DNA of 64,000 nt from Molossus alvarezi (GCA_037176705.1 CM073891.1:50346571-50410570); one strand, 5' to 3'; counted from the stretch's first letter, positions 48,587 through 60,655 are shown. A program made the numbers and translations. Notes: generated by a model not told the origin, from the sequence alone.

Positions 48587-49020
48587 AACCAGGAACTTGC
48601 CCCCAAGGCACCTTCTCCACCCCTAGAATGCCTCCAGCCATGCCTCCACTCAGGCACCTCAGATTCTCCAGACTTTTCCTCCTTTGGCATGTGGTTAGTC
48701 ATTAGGTAGACCCACCTTTAGAGGAAAATGAGGGGGCTGGAGGAGAGCCCCACCTAATTTCCACACAGGACAGAAGACAACAGGACGTATAGGTTAGTTT
48801 GAAGAAGAAAGCAGTCGCCACCCCCCTCGCCCCAAGGTTAAAAAGAGCTTCAGCACACACCTCGGGGCATCTCTTTGCCCCCCCCCCCCACTCAAAATTT
48901 CCCTTCCAGTGCACTTTCTCTTTGCTGGCCTAATAACCCTTCTCTAACAGTTTCGAGTCTTGGTTCTGAATTCTTTTCCTCACCAGAACTCAAGGACCAA
49001 GGTCTACTTTACCATTTACA
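48587..49020 (+). mobile_element. Possible LTR fragment
   Basis: C-rich composition, a tctctttgctggcctaataa stretch and cgagtcttggttctgaattc resemble an LTR R-U5. It includes a 12-nt C-run (48878-48889). No canonical AATAAA, and no boundary could be fixed. Confidence 0.3.
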
Positions 49021-50305
49021 GAAGTAAGCATTATGTTTTTCCTATATATATTTAGGTATGGAGGTATAGGAAACACTTCTTTAAGTTTACATTTACAGTC
49101 TATTTATAAATTATTTGAATTTATAAAATTTTTCTTGAATGTATTAGATATTTTATAGCAAACATGCACCCTATTATACTAACAAAATAATAGTTCTATA
49201 TATTCAGGGGAAAAAATTATTTGAGACTTCATAATGTAAGAATTAGTTATTATGTAGTACAGGTCCTCTGAGAAGTGGACACCAAAATAGGATTAAATGA
49301 GAAAGAAATCTCATAGGGAAAAGTCTTTGAGAGAAAATGAGGAGGGGGAGGTAGGGGAGATTTGCAGTCATTAGGCCATTTTATAAGTCTCCCTGCTAGA
49401 AAGGGAGAATGAAAAAGAATAGAGAAAAGTTATAGTAAATTGTTAGTTAATTGTTTAGTTAACTGGTTGGTTAGTTAGTGGAGGCAATTCAGATTGCCAT
49501 GCAGTTCTAAGAAAAGTTAGGCAAGGCAGCTGGTTAGACCTTCAGCCAAAATCACTCATCAGAGGAGTCTCATCTCCTAGCAGCATGCACGCCTGCCTGG
49601 GGATCCGGGCCATGCAAAGTCACTGGCAGAGAACAGGCTGGAGGAAGCCCATCAACACAAGCAGCAGCGAGAATTCCAGAGCACAACTTCCAGTCCCTCA
49701 GACACTTAAGCTTCTTTAAGTGTCTCAAGCAGCTGGCGATCTGAGAGACACCTTCCCGTGGCCACCATGTTGCTATATCAACCAGACAGGGTCCATTGCA
49801 GACCTAGTAGAGCCAAACCAAATTCCATATATTTAAATTGTTCCATTCATTTATGGTTTCAATGTCAGCTTCTCCAGCAACTTATTACTTCCTTTTATAA
49901 AAATGTTTATATTAAAAAGTCCATTCAGAATCACCAAAAATTGTGCAGTTTCTTGAACTATGTGCTTTCAGGGTGGTGCTCATCCAGTGAAAGAGTGAAG
50001 GAGATACTCAAATGTTAGGAAACGTCGCTGACAATATATGGGAGAAGAGAATAACTAATTTAGCAAAGCATCTATACTTGGCTTTAAACTACTGCAACTG
50101 TCAAATTCTGAAGAAAAACAACAGCTGCCTGGTGCCCTGAATTCAGGAATGGAATTGTTCTTCTGCAATCAAGTTTTTTGGCCAACCTTAAGTCAGAAAC
50201 AATCTTTCAAATAGTAACTAGTGTTGAAAATGTATTCTATATAGCAGCAGATCAAAGAATAACTTTTATTTGTTCATTAACGCACAATAAACTTTTAGTT
50301 TGTCA
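49021..50305. other. No recognised gene
   Basis: 49258-49760 has old-repeat character (ggtcctctgagaagtggaca) but was not identified. The remainder is AT-rich with ORFs of up to 86 codons and no motif. Confidence 0.35.
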
Positions 50306-50793
50306 TTGTGGGGGTGGAACAAACTTCGCTGTGTGTTTTTCAAGCTGGTCTAATAATCAAACAGACATAAGACAGGTAGCAAGAGAAAATGACCATATTT
50401 AATACACACATGTGTATGGGAAGCCCACATACATGAGAGAGTCAGAGACCCCCATGCAGGAGAGGTTAAGAGACAGAAAGGGGACTGAGGTATATAAGAC
50501 ATCCTGAGCTAGGGAGGAGGTACTGCACCTGCGAGGCTTAAGAAGAGCAGATGCTTAGTAAATAGAACTCTGCTCTGCCATATAGGTGGGTCAAAAGATT
50601 ATTGCTGATAATCTCTTATTATGAGCAAGGATCCTAATTCAAGTTCTTCTAGGTAGTTAAAAGGAGGGGCAGAAGTTTCTCTTGAACCTGAAGCCTTTAT
50701 TGCCTTTAGCTCAAAACAATCTGTAAACCACAGAGGCACATATTGGGGTGATGAGTTCTGGATCCCATGTAATCATACAAGTTGGTTCGTCAC
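50306..50793 (-). mobile_element. LTR-like element, antisense
   Basis: On the minus strand it has cttatatacctcag (TATA-like, plus about 50490-50503), gtattaaatatgg (ATTAAA-type poly(A) signal) and a ctacctgtcttatgtctgtt / tgattattagaccagc U5-like end. It begins TGTGGGGG and ends near CACA on the plus strand. Limits tentative. Confidence 0.45.
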
Positions 50794-51145
50794 AAAATTA
50801 ATCAATTTCACAGAAAAATAGAATACATACTGATATGGCCAATTTCTTACAAAGCTGCAAAGTATTTCTAGAAATGTATAGTATGATAAATTTGGATAAA
50901 TAAACAAACAAAATTTTATTGTTTTTTTCTTGAAATAAAAGCTTGCAATTCTATAAGAAACAGTATTTTTACCTGCTTATAAACTACATAGCACCTTCTG
51001 GTGATGACTAGATCTAAATAAAGAGCTTATTGTTTCAAATCATAGTTAAATAAAGCCTACTAAAAGCATTAATGGAAATGATCCTTAGAAATGAGTCTTA
51101 GCCAGATTAAAAAAAAAAAAAGTTAAAAATTGAATTTAGATTTTT

Positions 51146-51390
51146 TTTTTTCCTCACCCGAGGATATTTTTCCATTTTTTTTGTACAGATAGAGTGGGAG
51201 GAAGAGAGAGGAAGGGAGAGAGAGAGAGAAACATCGACGTGAAGGGACACATCGAGTGGCTGCCACCCGCATGACCAACCAGGGCCGGGGACAAGCTGCA
51301 ACCGAAGTACGTGCCTTTAGCGGGAACTGAACCCGGGTCTCTCCGGACCGCAGGCCGACGCTCTAACTGCTGAGCCAAACTGGCCAGGGC
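51146..51390 (-). mobile_element. Ves-type SINE (long type), young
   Basis: It has an intact long-type body on the minus strand. An exact 15-bp TSD, tgaatttagattttt, lies at 51131-51145 and 51391-51405. Confidence 0.95.
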
Positions 51391-51405
51391 TGAATTTAGA
51401 TTTTT

Positions 51406-52675
51406 GAACAAGCAAAACATTTTATAACGCTTTGAGAAAAAAATTAGAATTAAGCATTTAAAAGAATACATTTGTGCTTCAGATATTGCAAAGTGCTATA
51501 GAAACATAAGCTACTAATAATAGCCAGTATATTCCCCAAATTATTAACACAAATATATCAGAACATTGGAGTAAATTCAAAGATTCTTTTAGAAACTTGA
51601 AAACCTCTCACAATTGCTGCTGAAAGAAAACTTAGTGTGTTATAGAATGTAGTGTTTTAGAAAAGTGCTTATAAACCGTTAAAGAAGCATGTGGAGTAGC
51701 TTTCTGTGTCATAAATTGGAGAGGCAATCTCAGACGCGTTCCAGTTTACCTTATTGCTCCTATTTAAATTAGGAGCAATAATTAGAGGAAAAAATTAGGA
51801 GAGATGCTTAATGGTTGAAAACTCTTTATGACAAAGGCAATTGAATTTTAAAACTGAATTTTTTGATAAAAGTGCCGTAAGAGATTATTTTTACTTTTTG
51901 AATTAAAAACATTTTATTGCTGGTCTCTAAGACAGGGACCAACTTTTTAAACATGTGTTTTAAGTTCGTAAGCAGAAAAGGTTACAAAAGGATAATAGTT
52001 GGTAAGCAGAGGAAGCGCAGGTACCAAGGTGTGACTGGGTGCTCATCCACCCCCTCACTTCTAAGGAAAACATGAAACAGGTTTGCAGAACAGAATAGCA
52101 GACGGCTCCTTTGAAGTCAAATTCTCATTCCAGTTTCACTAGATCTTAACTACAGTCTGCAAAATCTACTTCTGATATTTTATGCTAAGCACATCTGTTG
52201 TTAGTAGCTGGAAGACAAGCATGCTCATTTTTTAGAAGTCTATATAAGTGGAAAAGAGTGGCATTATGCAAAGCTTTTCTAAGATTCACTTAGAATAAAA
52301 TCAATGCTATTTACTCCATGTAAGCATATTCAAGAAGAGTTTTTCTCTGATCCTCATAACAGAATTGTTCATTATTTCACTCTGAGAGATGTGAATCTCT
52401 GTTGTGGATTAAAACAGAACACTCCACAGAAGGTCAATTTCCAATAACCAGGTACTTACTGTAACAAATATGTAAATAATTGTTTCAACCAACATAATTA
52501 AAGAAGCACATTCCTATTCCTAGATTTTATTCTTTATGACTATGTTTAACGTAGAGAAATAATCAAATAAATCTCCCAAAAAAGGTGACATTAATTGCTC
52601 TTAATATTGTAAAGAACCAACTCAGAAAAGTATCAAATTTTCTCTCACACTAAATTCAACTAAAGTTAATGAGAG

Positions 52676-52677
<2 letters not shown>
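51406..52677. other. AT-rich DNA with no recognised gene
   Basis: No exon or clear repeat apart from the short inverted repeat at 51751. Confidence 0.45.
51751..51781. repeat. 12-bp perfect inverted repeat, 7-nt loop
   Basis: ttattgctccta at 51751-51762 and taggagcaataa at 51770-51781 are exact reverse complements. Confidence 0.9.

Positions 52678-52764
<87 letters not shown>
52678..52764. repeat. Compound (TG)17 then (AG)n microsatellite
   Basis: 34 nt of TG, a taa junction, then 51 nt of AG/GA, all uninterrupted, which suggests high mutability. Confidence 0.97.
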
Positions 52765-52767
<3 letters not shown>

Positions 52768-52869
52768 TGTTACCATTCAATGGACTTTGTCTGCCACAGA
52801 TAATCAGAGGAGGGCCAAGCTAACTCTCCAAATCAACCAATGCCTTGTTCTAAACCTCTTTATGAAGTG

Positions 52870-52990
52870 CCATTTAAGTTTAGAATGAAAAAATGACAAG
52901 GAGCTAGACACAGGAAAGGAACAAGATGTTGTAGAGAAAATTATTTCAGGCAGAGGAAACAACAGCAAAAGCCCTGAACCTGGAAAGTGG
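52870..52990 (-). mobile_element. LINE-2 scrap (antisense)
   Basis: tttcaggcagaggaaacaac / agcaaaagccctgaacctgg matches the reverse of a well-known L2 segment (ccaggcagagggaacagc...). Confidence 0.5.
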
Positions 52991-53544
52991 TTGCACCTGC
53001 AGGTTTGAGGCTTTCACAGTACTTGACTCTGACCTACAGTGAGAAATTAATTTTATATCGTCACCTAATACACACTCAGACACCAGACATAGACCCCACA
53101 CACGCATATATATATAACTTAAGAGTTTTATGAAACATTTCCTTACTATATATTATACACTTTGATCTTTGTTTCAGTTATTTTCTTTTATCTCTCTCTT
53201 TCTTTTTTAATGCAGGTAGAGACCACTAAATTGATTTCACAATCTACTAATGGGTCACTCTGTGGTTTTCAAAATAATGAGGTAGGGCAGAGTGTGGTAC
53301 AGGCTTGTATAAGATAATGATAAGATGATGATGGCAACCAAAATAGGCAGGTCCCAGAATGGGTAAGTTTTACAAATCACTAAAAAAGATTTGTTTTAGC
53401 AGATTTAGTAAATAAATATACAGATTAGACTGTTAAATAAGCCACAAATAACTGTTGTCATAAAAACTCTTACCCTAAACTATTACTACAATAATGCAGT
53501 ACTTACACTAAACATATAACATGTATCTTATATTTTAGCTGGCA

Positions 53545-53940
53545 ACCCAAATCAAAGGGTGATGGGAAGCCATTAAAATTTTTAATCCAGACCTACCTGG
53601 TGTGCCTCAGTGCATTGCACCAACAGGTCACCAGTTCGATTCCTGGTCAGGGCACATGCCCAGGTTGTGGGCTGGATCCCCAGTGGGCAGCGTGCAGGAG
53701 GTGACCATCAATGTTTCTCTCTCACATCAATGTTTCTAGCTCTCTCTCACTTCCTCTCTGTCTAAACTAACAATAAAAACATATTTAAAATGATTTTAAA
53801 AAAATTTAATCCAAAGTGATGAAGTGATAAATTATCGGATTTCCTTCCAGTTGCCACAGGAAGAATTGGAGAGGCAAGACTACGGATAGGAGGCTGCTGC
53901 AGGAGAGGCTATTCTGACCCGTGGAGAGGGGAAGAGGGGA
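53545..53940 (-). mobile_element. LINE-2 fragment (antisense), split by a SINE
   Basis: gtgatgggaagccattaaaa lies left of the SINE. To the right are aattggagaggcaagactac and taggaggctgctgcaggaga. They follow the reverse L2 order. Confidence 0.6.
53590..53800 (+). mobile_element. Ves-type SINE (short type) inside L2
   Basis: The A-box region is decayed (gtgtgcctcagtg) but ggtcaccagttcgattcctg and gcacatgcccaggttgtgg are clear. Flanks aaaatttttaatcca (53575-53589) and aaaatttaatcca (53801-53813) differ in T-run length. Confidence 0.88.
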
Positions 53941-54179
53941 AAGGATCTTGAGAGAATATTATGAACCTTAGAATATTGGTTCAATATAATTTAGGATATT
54001 GAATTTCAACAATATTCCAGGCCTTAGAGCAAAGGAGGATTAATTGAACTAAATCAGCCTATCATATACGTAATATTGATTATAAACATGCTTTATATTA
54101 TAATTTTATTTCTGAAAATAACACCAGTTAACTTCCTACCTGAAGAACATCCTATTTCTTTCTTTTTTAAAAAAAATTT

Positions 54180-54412
54180 ACTTGGCCCCACTGAGTGGCG
54201 CTCCAGCTTGTCCTAAACCCCTGGGATTGAGAGTCTGGAGGTTTGAATATGGTTTCAATCCCACGGATAGGAAAATGGACCCAGGCTGCTCATCACCACA
54301 GCCCTCCATAGTCCAGCCTTCGGGCACAGCCCTTGAGGTTTTTGGGGAAATTTTAGAAGGAAATGTTTCATGTGGTAACATGTTTTCTCAGATAAATCAT
54401 ATAGTGTGATTT
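54180..54412. other. Unexplained GC-richer segment with open frames on both strands
   Basis: GC content is above the flanks, and 67-75-codon frames overlap on opposite strands. It contains ggtttgaatatggtttcaat, vaguely like a tRNA-SINE B box, but the rest does not align with the Ves copies. Not identified. Confidence 0.25.
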
Positions 54413-54465
54413 ATTTATGTTTAGGGGGTCTTGATTTAAGTGGTTTTAAAAAATTATTTCTTTAG

Positions 54466-54716
54466 CTCTGGCAGGTTTGGCTCAGTGGTTAGAGCATTGG
54501 CCTGCGGTCCAGAGAGACCCGGGTTCGGTTCCCGCTAAGGGCGCATATCTCTGTTGCAGTTTGTCCCCGGCCCTGGTTGGTCGTGCGGGTGGCAGCCACT
54601 CGATGTGTCCCTTTCACGTCAATGTTTCTCTCTCTCTCTTCCTTTCTCTCCCTCCCACTCTATCTGAACAAAAAAATGGAAAAAAAAAATGTCCTCGGGT
54701 GAAGATAAAAACAAAG
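54466..54716 (+). mobile_element. Ves-type SINE (long type)
   Basis: It has ggtttggctcagtggttaga, gggttcggttcccgctaag, ccccggccctggttggtcgt and a gtcctcgggtgaagat end. TSD aaattatttctttag / aaattattttag is imperfect. Confidence 0.92.
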
Positions 54717-54948
54717 AAATTATTTTAGATTCACAAAAGCTTATTTGGTGTCAGGGCTTCTTAGAAAATGGTAAATCTAATCACAGTCCTGTCTTTACTC
54801 CAGTAACTCAGTTATTTAAAATTTTATTTAACCTTTGAAATGTTTTACAATTAATTAAAAATATAAATTCTCAGAATCATACTCTTAGAGGAGTGATAGT
54901 CCATATCTTTAATGACAACATTTTAGTTTAAAATGTCATGTTTTGTCC

Positions 54949-55144
54949 TGCCCAGTGCGGCTCAGTTGGTTGGAGTGTCTTTCCAAACACTGAAAGGTTT
55001 CGGGTTTGATTTCCAGTCAGGGCACACACCTAGGTTGTGGGTTCAGTCCTGGTGGAGCATGTATGCAAGGCAACCAATCGATGTTTCTCTTTCTCTCTCT
55101 CTCTCTCCCCCTCCCTGCCCCTCTCTTTAAAATCAGTAAGAATA
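54949..55144 (+). mobile_element. Ves-type SINE (short type), tail occupied by another SINE
   Basis: It has tgcggctcagttggttggag, a B-box region gggtttgatttccagtca, a CT-rich part and an aaaatcagtaagaata tail. The next SINE inserted into this tail at 55145. Confidence 0.9.
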
Positions 55145-55424
55145 GCCCTGGCTGGTTTGGCTCAGCGGTTAGAGTGTCGGCCTGCGGTCCTGAGAGACCC
55201 GGGTTCGGTTCCCGCTAAGGGCGTGTACCTCGGTTGCAGTTTGTCCCAGGCCCTGGTCGGTTGTGCGGGTGGCAACCACTCGATGTGTTCCTTTCACATC
55301 GATGTTTCTCTCTCTCTCTCTCTCTGTTCCTCTCTCTCCCTCTCACTCTACCTGAACAAAAAATGAAAAAATGTCCTTGAGTGAGGATAAAAATAAATAA
55401 ATAAATAAATAAAAAAAATCAGTA
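55145..55424 (+). mobile_element. Ves-type SINE (long type), inserted in the previous SINE's tail
   Basis: It has a complete long-type body with a gtccttgagtgaggat end and an extended (aaat)n tail. TSD aaaatcagtaagaata (55129-55144) and aaaatcagtaaggata (55425-55440) match at 15 of 16; the duplicated bases are the host SINE's own 3' end. Confidence 0.93.
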
Positions 55425-55775
55425 AGGATATACTTGAGTGAACACTTTAAAAAATATGTATGTTTCAGGTAGATTTTGGATACCTAAATAACTCTAATTT
55501 AGAGACTTAGTTTCACAGCATAATTTTCCATAAAATTGTCCTAGGATTTCTCAGTAGCTCTTAAGATCTATAAAATAAATTAAACAAAGAAAGTCTATTG
55601 TTCTTTAAAAGTTAACTAGGATCAGCTAAAATATCACAGAACAATCACTGGGGCAAACAAAAATGAGGTGGAGGAAGGCTTATTAGAATATCAAAATTAA
55701 TTATATCAGTCACTCTGAATCAATTGTAACTTGAAAAGATAATGCCTTAATGCATTAAACATTACAATGGAGTCC

Positions 55776-55990
55776 TGCCTGGCCAGTGTGGCTCAGTGGA
55801 TTGAGCATCATCCCATGGACTGAGAGGTCCCAGTTCAATTCCCAGTTAGGGCACATGCCCAGGTTGCAGGCTGATCTCCAGTAAGGGGCGTGTAGGAGAC
55901 AGCCAGTCTATGTTTCTCTCTCACGTCAATGCTTCTCTCTCTCTCTTTCTCTCACTCTAACAAAATCAATAAAAACATATTTAAAAAACA
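55776..55990 (+). mobile_element. Ves-type SINE with 20-bp exact TSD
   Basis: It has tgtggctcagtggattgagc, gcacatgcccaggttgc, a CT-rich part and aaaatcaataaaaacata. The exact 20-bp duplication, beginning taaacattac, lies at 55756-55775 and 55991-56010. Confidence 0.95.
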
Positions 55991-56229
55991 TAAACATTAC
56001 AATGGAGTCCCAACCAACATAGTAAAGGATAGAATTCTCATGGAATTGTAATAATTCATGGTCAGCCAATACCAAGACTGCTTTTGATCTTGGAACTTCT
56101 CAGAAACACAATAAATGCATTATATATAGAAGTTTAGTAGAGTCACAAGCAATTTCCATATGCCTATTATGTTTTAATAGACATAGTTATCATAGAATTT
56201 TTTTCACATTAAATTAAAGCCACCTTTCA

Positions 56230-56396
56230 GCCCTGGCCAATTTGGCTCAGAGGTAGAGCGTTGGCCTGCAGTCCATAGAGACCCGGGTTCGGTTCCCGCT
56301 AAGGGCACGTAACTTGGTTGCAGTTTGTCCCCGGCCCTGGTTGGGTCGTGTGGGTGGTGACCACTCGATGTGTCCCTTTCACATCGATGTTTCTCC

Positions 56397-56451
<55 letters not shown>

Positions 56452-56531
56452 CCTCCCTCCCTCCCTCCCTATTTGAACAAAATATCGAAAAATGTCCTCG
56501 GGTGAGGATAAAAAAATAAAATAAAATAAAA
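56230..56531 (+). mobile_element. Ves-type SINE (long type) with expanded CT tract
   Basis: It has gccctggccaatttggctca, gggttcggttcccgctaag and a CT-rich middle expanded to about 70 nt (ctct, then ccct units), then a gtcctcgggtgaggat end. TSD taaagccacctttca (56215-56229) and taaagccacttttca (56532-56546) match at 14 of 15. Confidence 0.94.
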
Positions 56532-56546
56532 TAAAGCCACTTTTCA

Positions 56547-58599
56547 TTTCACTAAGCATTCCAAAGAATTTAGACTTCTTTAGAATTAGATCAATTATAA
56601 TGTACATACTTACCCTCTATCAGCAATTTTCTATTTAAGTGAATCCAATAATACCTTTTTATTTCTCTAATATTAATAAAACCTTATGTTAATAACAAGA
56701 TTGTTCGCCACTATTTACAGCTGTGGGAAGTTGCCAGAATTTGTGGTAAAGATTGTATTTTCAATTATCTAAGTCAGTTGGGGAATCTCTAAAATCATGT
56801 AAATTTAGATATCTTAAACTGAAAATACACAGGTCTCATTCATCAAAGATCATTAAGAAATCCCCGCAGTGTGATATAATTTAGTTTCTTCTGTTATAAA
56901 TAATCTTATTTTCATAGTCTGATGATACCATAAATCTCTCTTTGTTCAAGTACTGGTGTATTTAAAATTTTTTTTGGTCAGAATCTTTATAAGCCAATCA
57001 ATCCATAGTCAGACTACAATTTTAGTTCTTGGTGTATAAAATATTTATCATTAAAATAAGACTAACAGGAATGCTAGGAATGCTTTAGTAATTTATGAAA
57101 GTCAAAGGTTTAAAAGATTTAATTTCAGTGGATCATGGATTAACAACTGTTTATATACTCATTCACTGTGTTTTAATCCATATAGACCATTTGGAAAAGG
57201 AAAGGGATTTATTGTTCACCTACTAGCTTAAAAACCCAGAAACTTTGAGTACTAGTCTGTTGTTCTAAATATTTCCTTTTTTTTTTTCCTTCACTTTTCT
57301 ACAATATATATATAAAAAAAAACATTAAATGATAAGTAGAAATTTCTCTTAATTTTTCTTTAGATATTTGCCTGTGAAAAATACACAGATCATCTTAGTT
57401 TTATAGAGTAAAATGAACCTCGTGTATAACCTTCAGAATAGTTTTTCATGTGAAATAGTCTACATGATGCTTCCCTTCCACATATGCCATCCTGCATTAC
57501 ATAATGTAATTCAAAATGCAATGCCATTCATTAGTAGATTATACTGAATAGGTTAATACAGTAATAAATTAATAGAGAGGCCAAAGCTTCCCAGTTAAGC
57601 ATGTCAGGGTTCTCAAATACTCCTATTTGGGAGTACTATAGAGTCTTCAAATCTACAGCAACACCAATACTTTAAAGCATATAGATATATTAGCAACCTC
57701 GGCCACTGTAATTATCGTAAAGCTGACAGATTTAGCAAGAAGAGTGTTCATGAGAATATAAAATATGAGGCAATGAAAAGAAAATCTAAATGGTTTACAA
57801 TCACAAATTATGCTGCAAATGACATAAGACATGGAAAGAACTTAAAGAGCAAGCTACAACGCAGTGCTTATAAAATGAACCTATTTTTGGGAGGATCCGG
57901 CATACATGCCTTTGTCTAAAAAAGTAAATAAAAGAATGTTTACAACTGATTATCTCTGAGTAAATTATGGACCATTTACATAGTCTTTAACAAATTTAGT
58001 TACATTTTTATAATGGCTATATATTACATTAGTAAAGTTCTTAAGAAGTCAATATAAGGGACTTTTAGAATAAATTATTCTGTAGCTATAAAATATTGCC
58101 TGTGCCAATAAAATTAGGCCAAAAATATTAAATATCATGCCTTCATAAACCTAGAGCCTGAACACATGTTTCTTTCTAGCCCCAAGGAAAATATAAATTA
58201 ATACCCTATACACAAATTCCATCTTCTGCTTAGAATATCATATTCATTTAGCTCTAGCCATTGTGTTGTCAATTTTCCTACCTCATTCATTACATTGTGA
58301 TGAATTTATAAAACAGCTCTTTCTCAAATCACAATTTTAGGGGAAAACTTTTAAAACAACACTGTATTAACCATGGTTGTCACAAATAAATAAAATAAAC
58401 TTTTTTTTAGAAGTACTAAATATAGGTATATAATATTATTATATCGTTAGTTATTGGTACATAAACTTTGTCATAATATTTAGCACCATTAATATATAAC
58501 ACATTTTTATTGTCATTATCAGATACTTTATAAAATAAGTATTCTTTAAGATTAAAAAAAATTTGTGAGGGCTAAACACTAGATGTTATCATTTATTTT
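56547..58599. other. AT-rich DNA with no recognised gene
   Basis: No exon, RNA gene or clear repeat seen. Confidence 0.45.
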
Positions 58600-58785
58600 T
58601 ACTGCAGCGGTGCAAGCAGTCAGGTGTGGAGAGCACTGGCATGAAGGGGAGGAGCGGGTCAGGTTTACAATCAATGAGCTCCGGAGCCACAGAGGTTGTG
58701 GAGGATTCAGCCTGGGAAAGACAGAGAAGACACTTAGCTCACCACCGTGCCAGGACAAGGCCTAGGACTGCCAGATCTTCTGAAT
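58600..58785. other. GC-rich island next to the L1 3' end, with an acceptor-like site
   Basis: This 185-bp block is far richer in G+C than its surroundings. It begins right after ttatttttactgcag (a 3' splice-site-like string) and ends where the antisense L1 tail starts. Two overlapping plus-strand frames of about 60 codons end here and have no recognised motif. It could be an exon, a retrocopy scrap or an unrelated insertion. Confidence 0.25.
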
Positions 58786-60336
58786 TCTTTTTTATTTTAA
58801 TTAATTAATTTATTTTTATTACAGATGGCCCTCCTTTCTCCCCATTGACACCCTCCTCCCAGCTCCTGCCTACCCCTACCTTCACCATACTATTGTCTGT
58901 GTTTACTGGTTATGAATATAGGAATATAAGTTATTTGGTTTATCTCTTCCTGCCACCCCACACTCCCTTCCCTCTGAGATTTGTCAGTCTGTTCTCTACT
59001 TCCATGTCTCTAGATCTGTTTTGTTCACCAGCTTATTTTGTTCCTTTTATTCCACATATAAGTGAGATCATGTGATACTTGTCTTTCTCTGGTTGGCTTA
59101 TTTCACTTAGCATAACACTCTCCAGGACCCTCTGTGTGGTTTCAAAGGATAAGAGATCTTTCTTTCTCACAGCTGCATAGTATTCCATTGTGTATATGTA
59201 GCACCACTTTTTTATCCATTCATCTACTGATGGACACTTGGGCTATTTTCAGATCTTAGCAATTGTAAATAGTGTTGCTATGAACATGGGGGTACATATA
59301 TTCTTTCTGATTGGTGTTTCAGGCTTCTGAGGACATATTCCTACAAGTGGGATCACTGGGTCAAATGGCAGTTCATATTTAATTCTTTGAGGAAACACTA
59401 TATTGTTTTCTATAGTGGCTGCACCTGTCTGCATTCCCACCAGCAGTGTAGCAGAGTCCCCTTTTCTCGACACCCTCTCCAGCACTTGCTGTTTGATGAT
59501 TTGTTGATGGTGGCAATTCGGCAGGTATGAGGTGATACCTCATAGTCATTTTAATTTGCATCTCACTGATGGTTAGTGATGTTGAGTATTTGTTCATATG
59601 TCTCTTGGCCATTTGTATGTCCTATTTGGAGAGGTGTCCATTTAGATACTTTGTCCATTTTTAAATCAGATTATTTGTCTTCCCTTTGTTGAATTGTATG
59701 AGTACCCTATATATTTTGGATGTTAACCCCTTATCCTATGTGTCATTGGCAAATATGTTCTCCCATACAGTGGGTTCCTTGTTCATTTTAATTGTTATTT
59801 TCTTTGCTGTGCAGAAGCTTTTTAGTTTGATGTGGTCTCATTTATTAATGTTTTTCTTGTCCTAGGTAATGTATCAATAAAAATTCTGTTACGTGTGATG
59901 CCTGATTTTGCTGCCTACACTTTCTTCTAGGATTTTTATAGTTTCATGATTTACATTTAAATATTTTATTTTCAATTTATTCTTTTGTGTGGTGTAAATT
60001 GGTGGTCTAGTTTCATTCTTTTTTTTTTTTTTTGCATGTAACTGTCCAATTTTCCCAACACCATTTATTAAAGAGGCTGTCTTTACTCCACTGTATGCTC
60101 TTGCTTCCTTTGTCAAATATTAATTAATCATAATGCCTTTGGTTGATTTTTGAGTTTTCTGTTCTGTTCTGTTCCATTAATCTATATGCCAATTCTTGTG
60201 CCAGTACCATGCTGTTTTTTTTATAATGGCTTTGTAGTATAACATGATATTTGGAATTGTGATCCCTCCAAATTTGTTTCTTTTCAAGATTGATGTGGCT
60301 ATTTGGGGTTGTTTTGGTTCCATATAAATTTGAGGA

Positions 60337-60549
60337 GCCCAGCTGGTGTGGCTCAGTGGTTGAGCAATAACCCATACACCAAGAGGTTGCTGGTTCAATT
60401 CCTGGATAGGGCACATGCCCTGGTTGTAGGCCTGATCCACAGTGGGGGGTGTGCTGGAGGCGGCCAATTGATGTTCTCTATCATCAATGTTTCTATCTCT
60501 CTCTCCCTCTCCCATCCTCTCTATAAAATCAATAAAGAAAAAAAATATT
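60337..60549 (+). mobile_element. Ves-type SINE (short type) inserted in L1
   Basis: It has gtgtggctcagtggttgag, acaccaagaggttgctggtt, a CT-rich part and ataaaatcaataaagaaaaa. L1 sequence resumes on both sides (catataaattt before, gtatttgttctagatctgtg after). The TSD is weak. Confidence 0.9.
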
Positions 60550-60593
60550 TTAAGTTTTGAAGTATTTGTTCTAGATCTGTGAAACATACCATT

Positions 60594-60596
<3 letters not shown>

Positions 60597-60636
<40 letters not shown>
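60597..60636. repeat. (AT)n microsatellite
   Basis: About 20 AT units next to the T-rich tail of the following antisense SINE; likely grown from its tail. Confidence 0.93.

Positions 60637-60655
<19 letters not shown>

Noticed and set aside
52679..52888. ORF rich in CV then RE dipeptides.
   Set aside because: It is a translated (TG)n(AG)n microsatellite.
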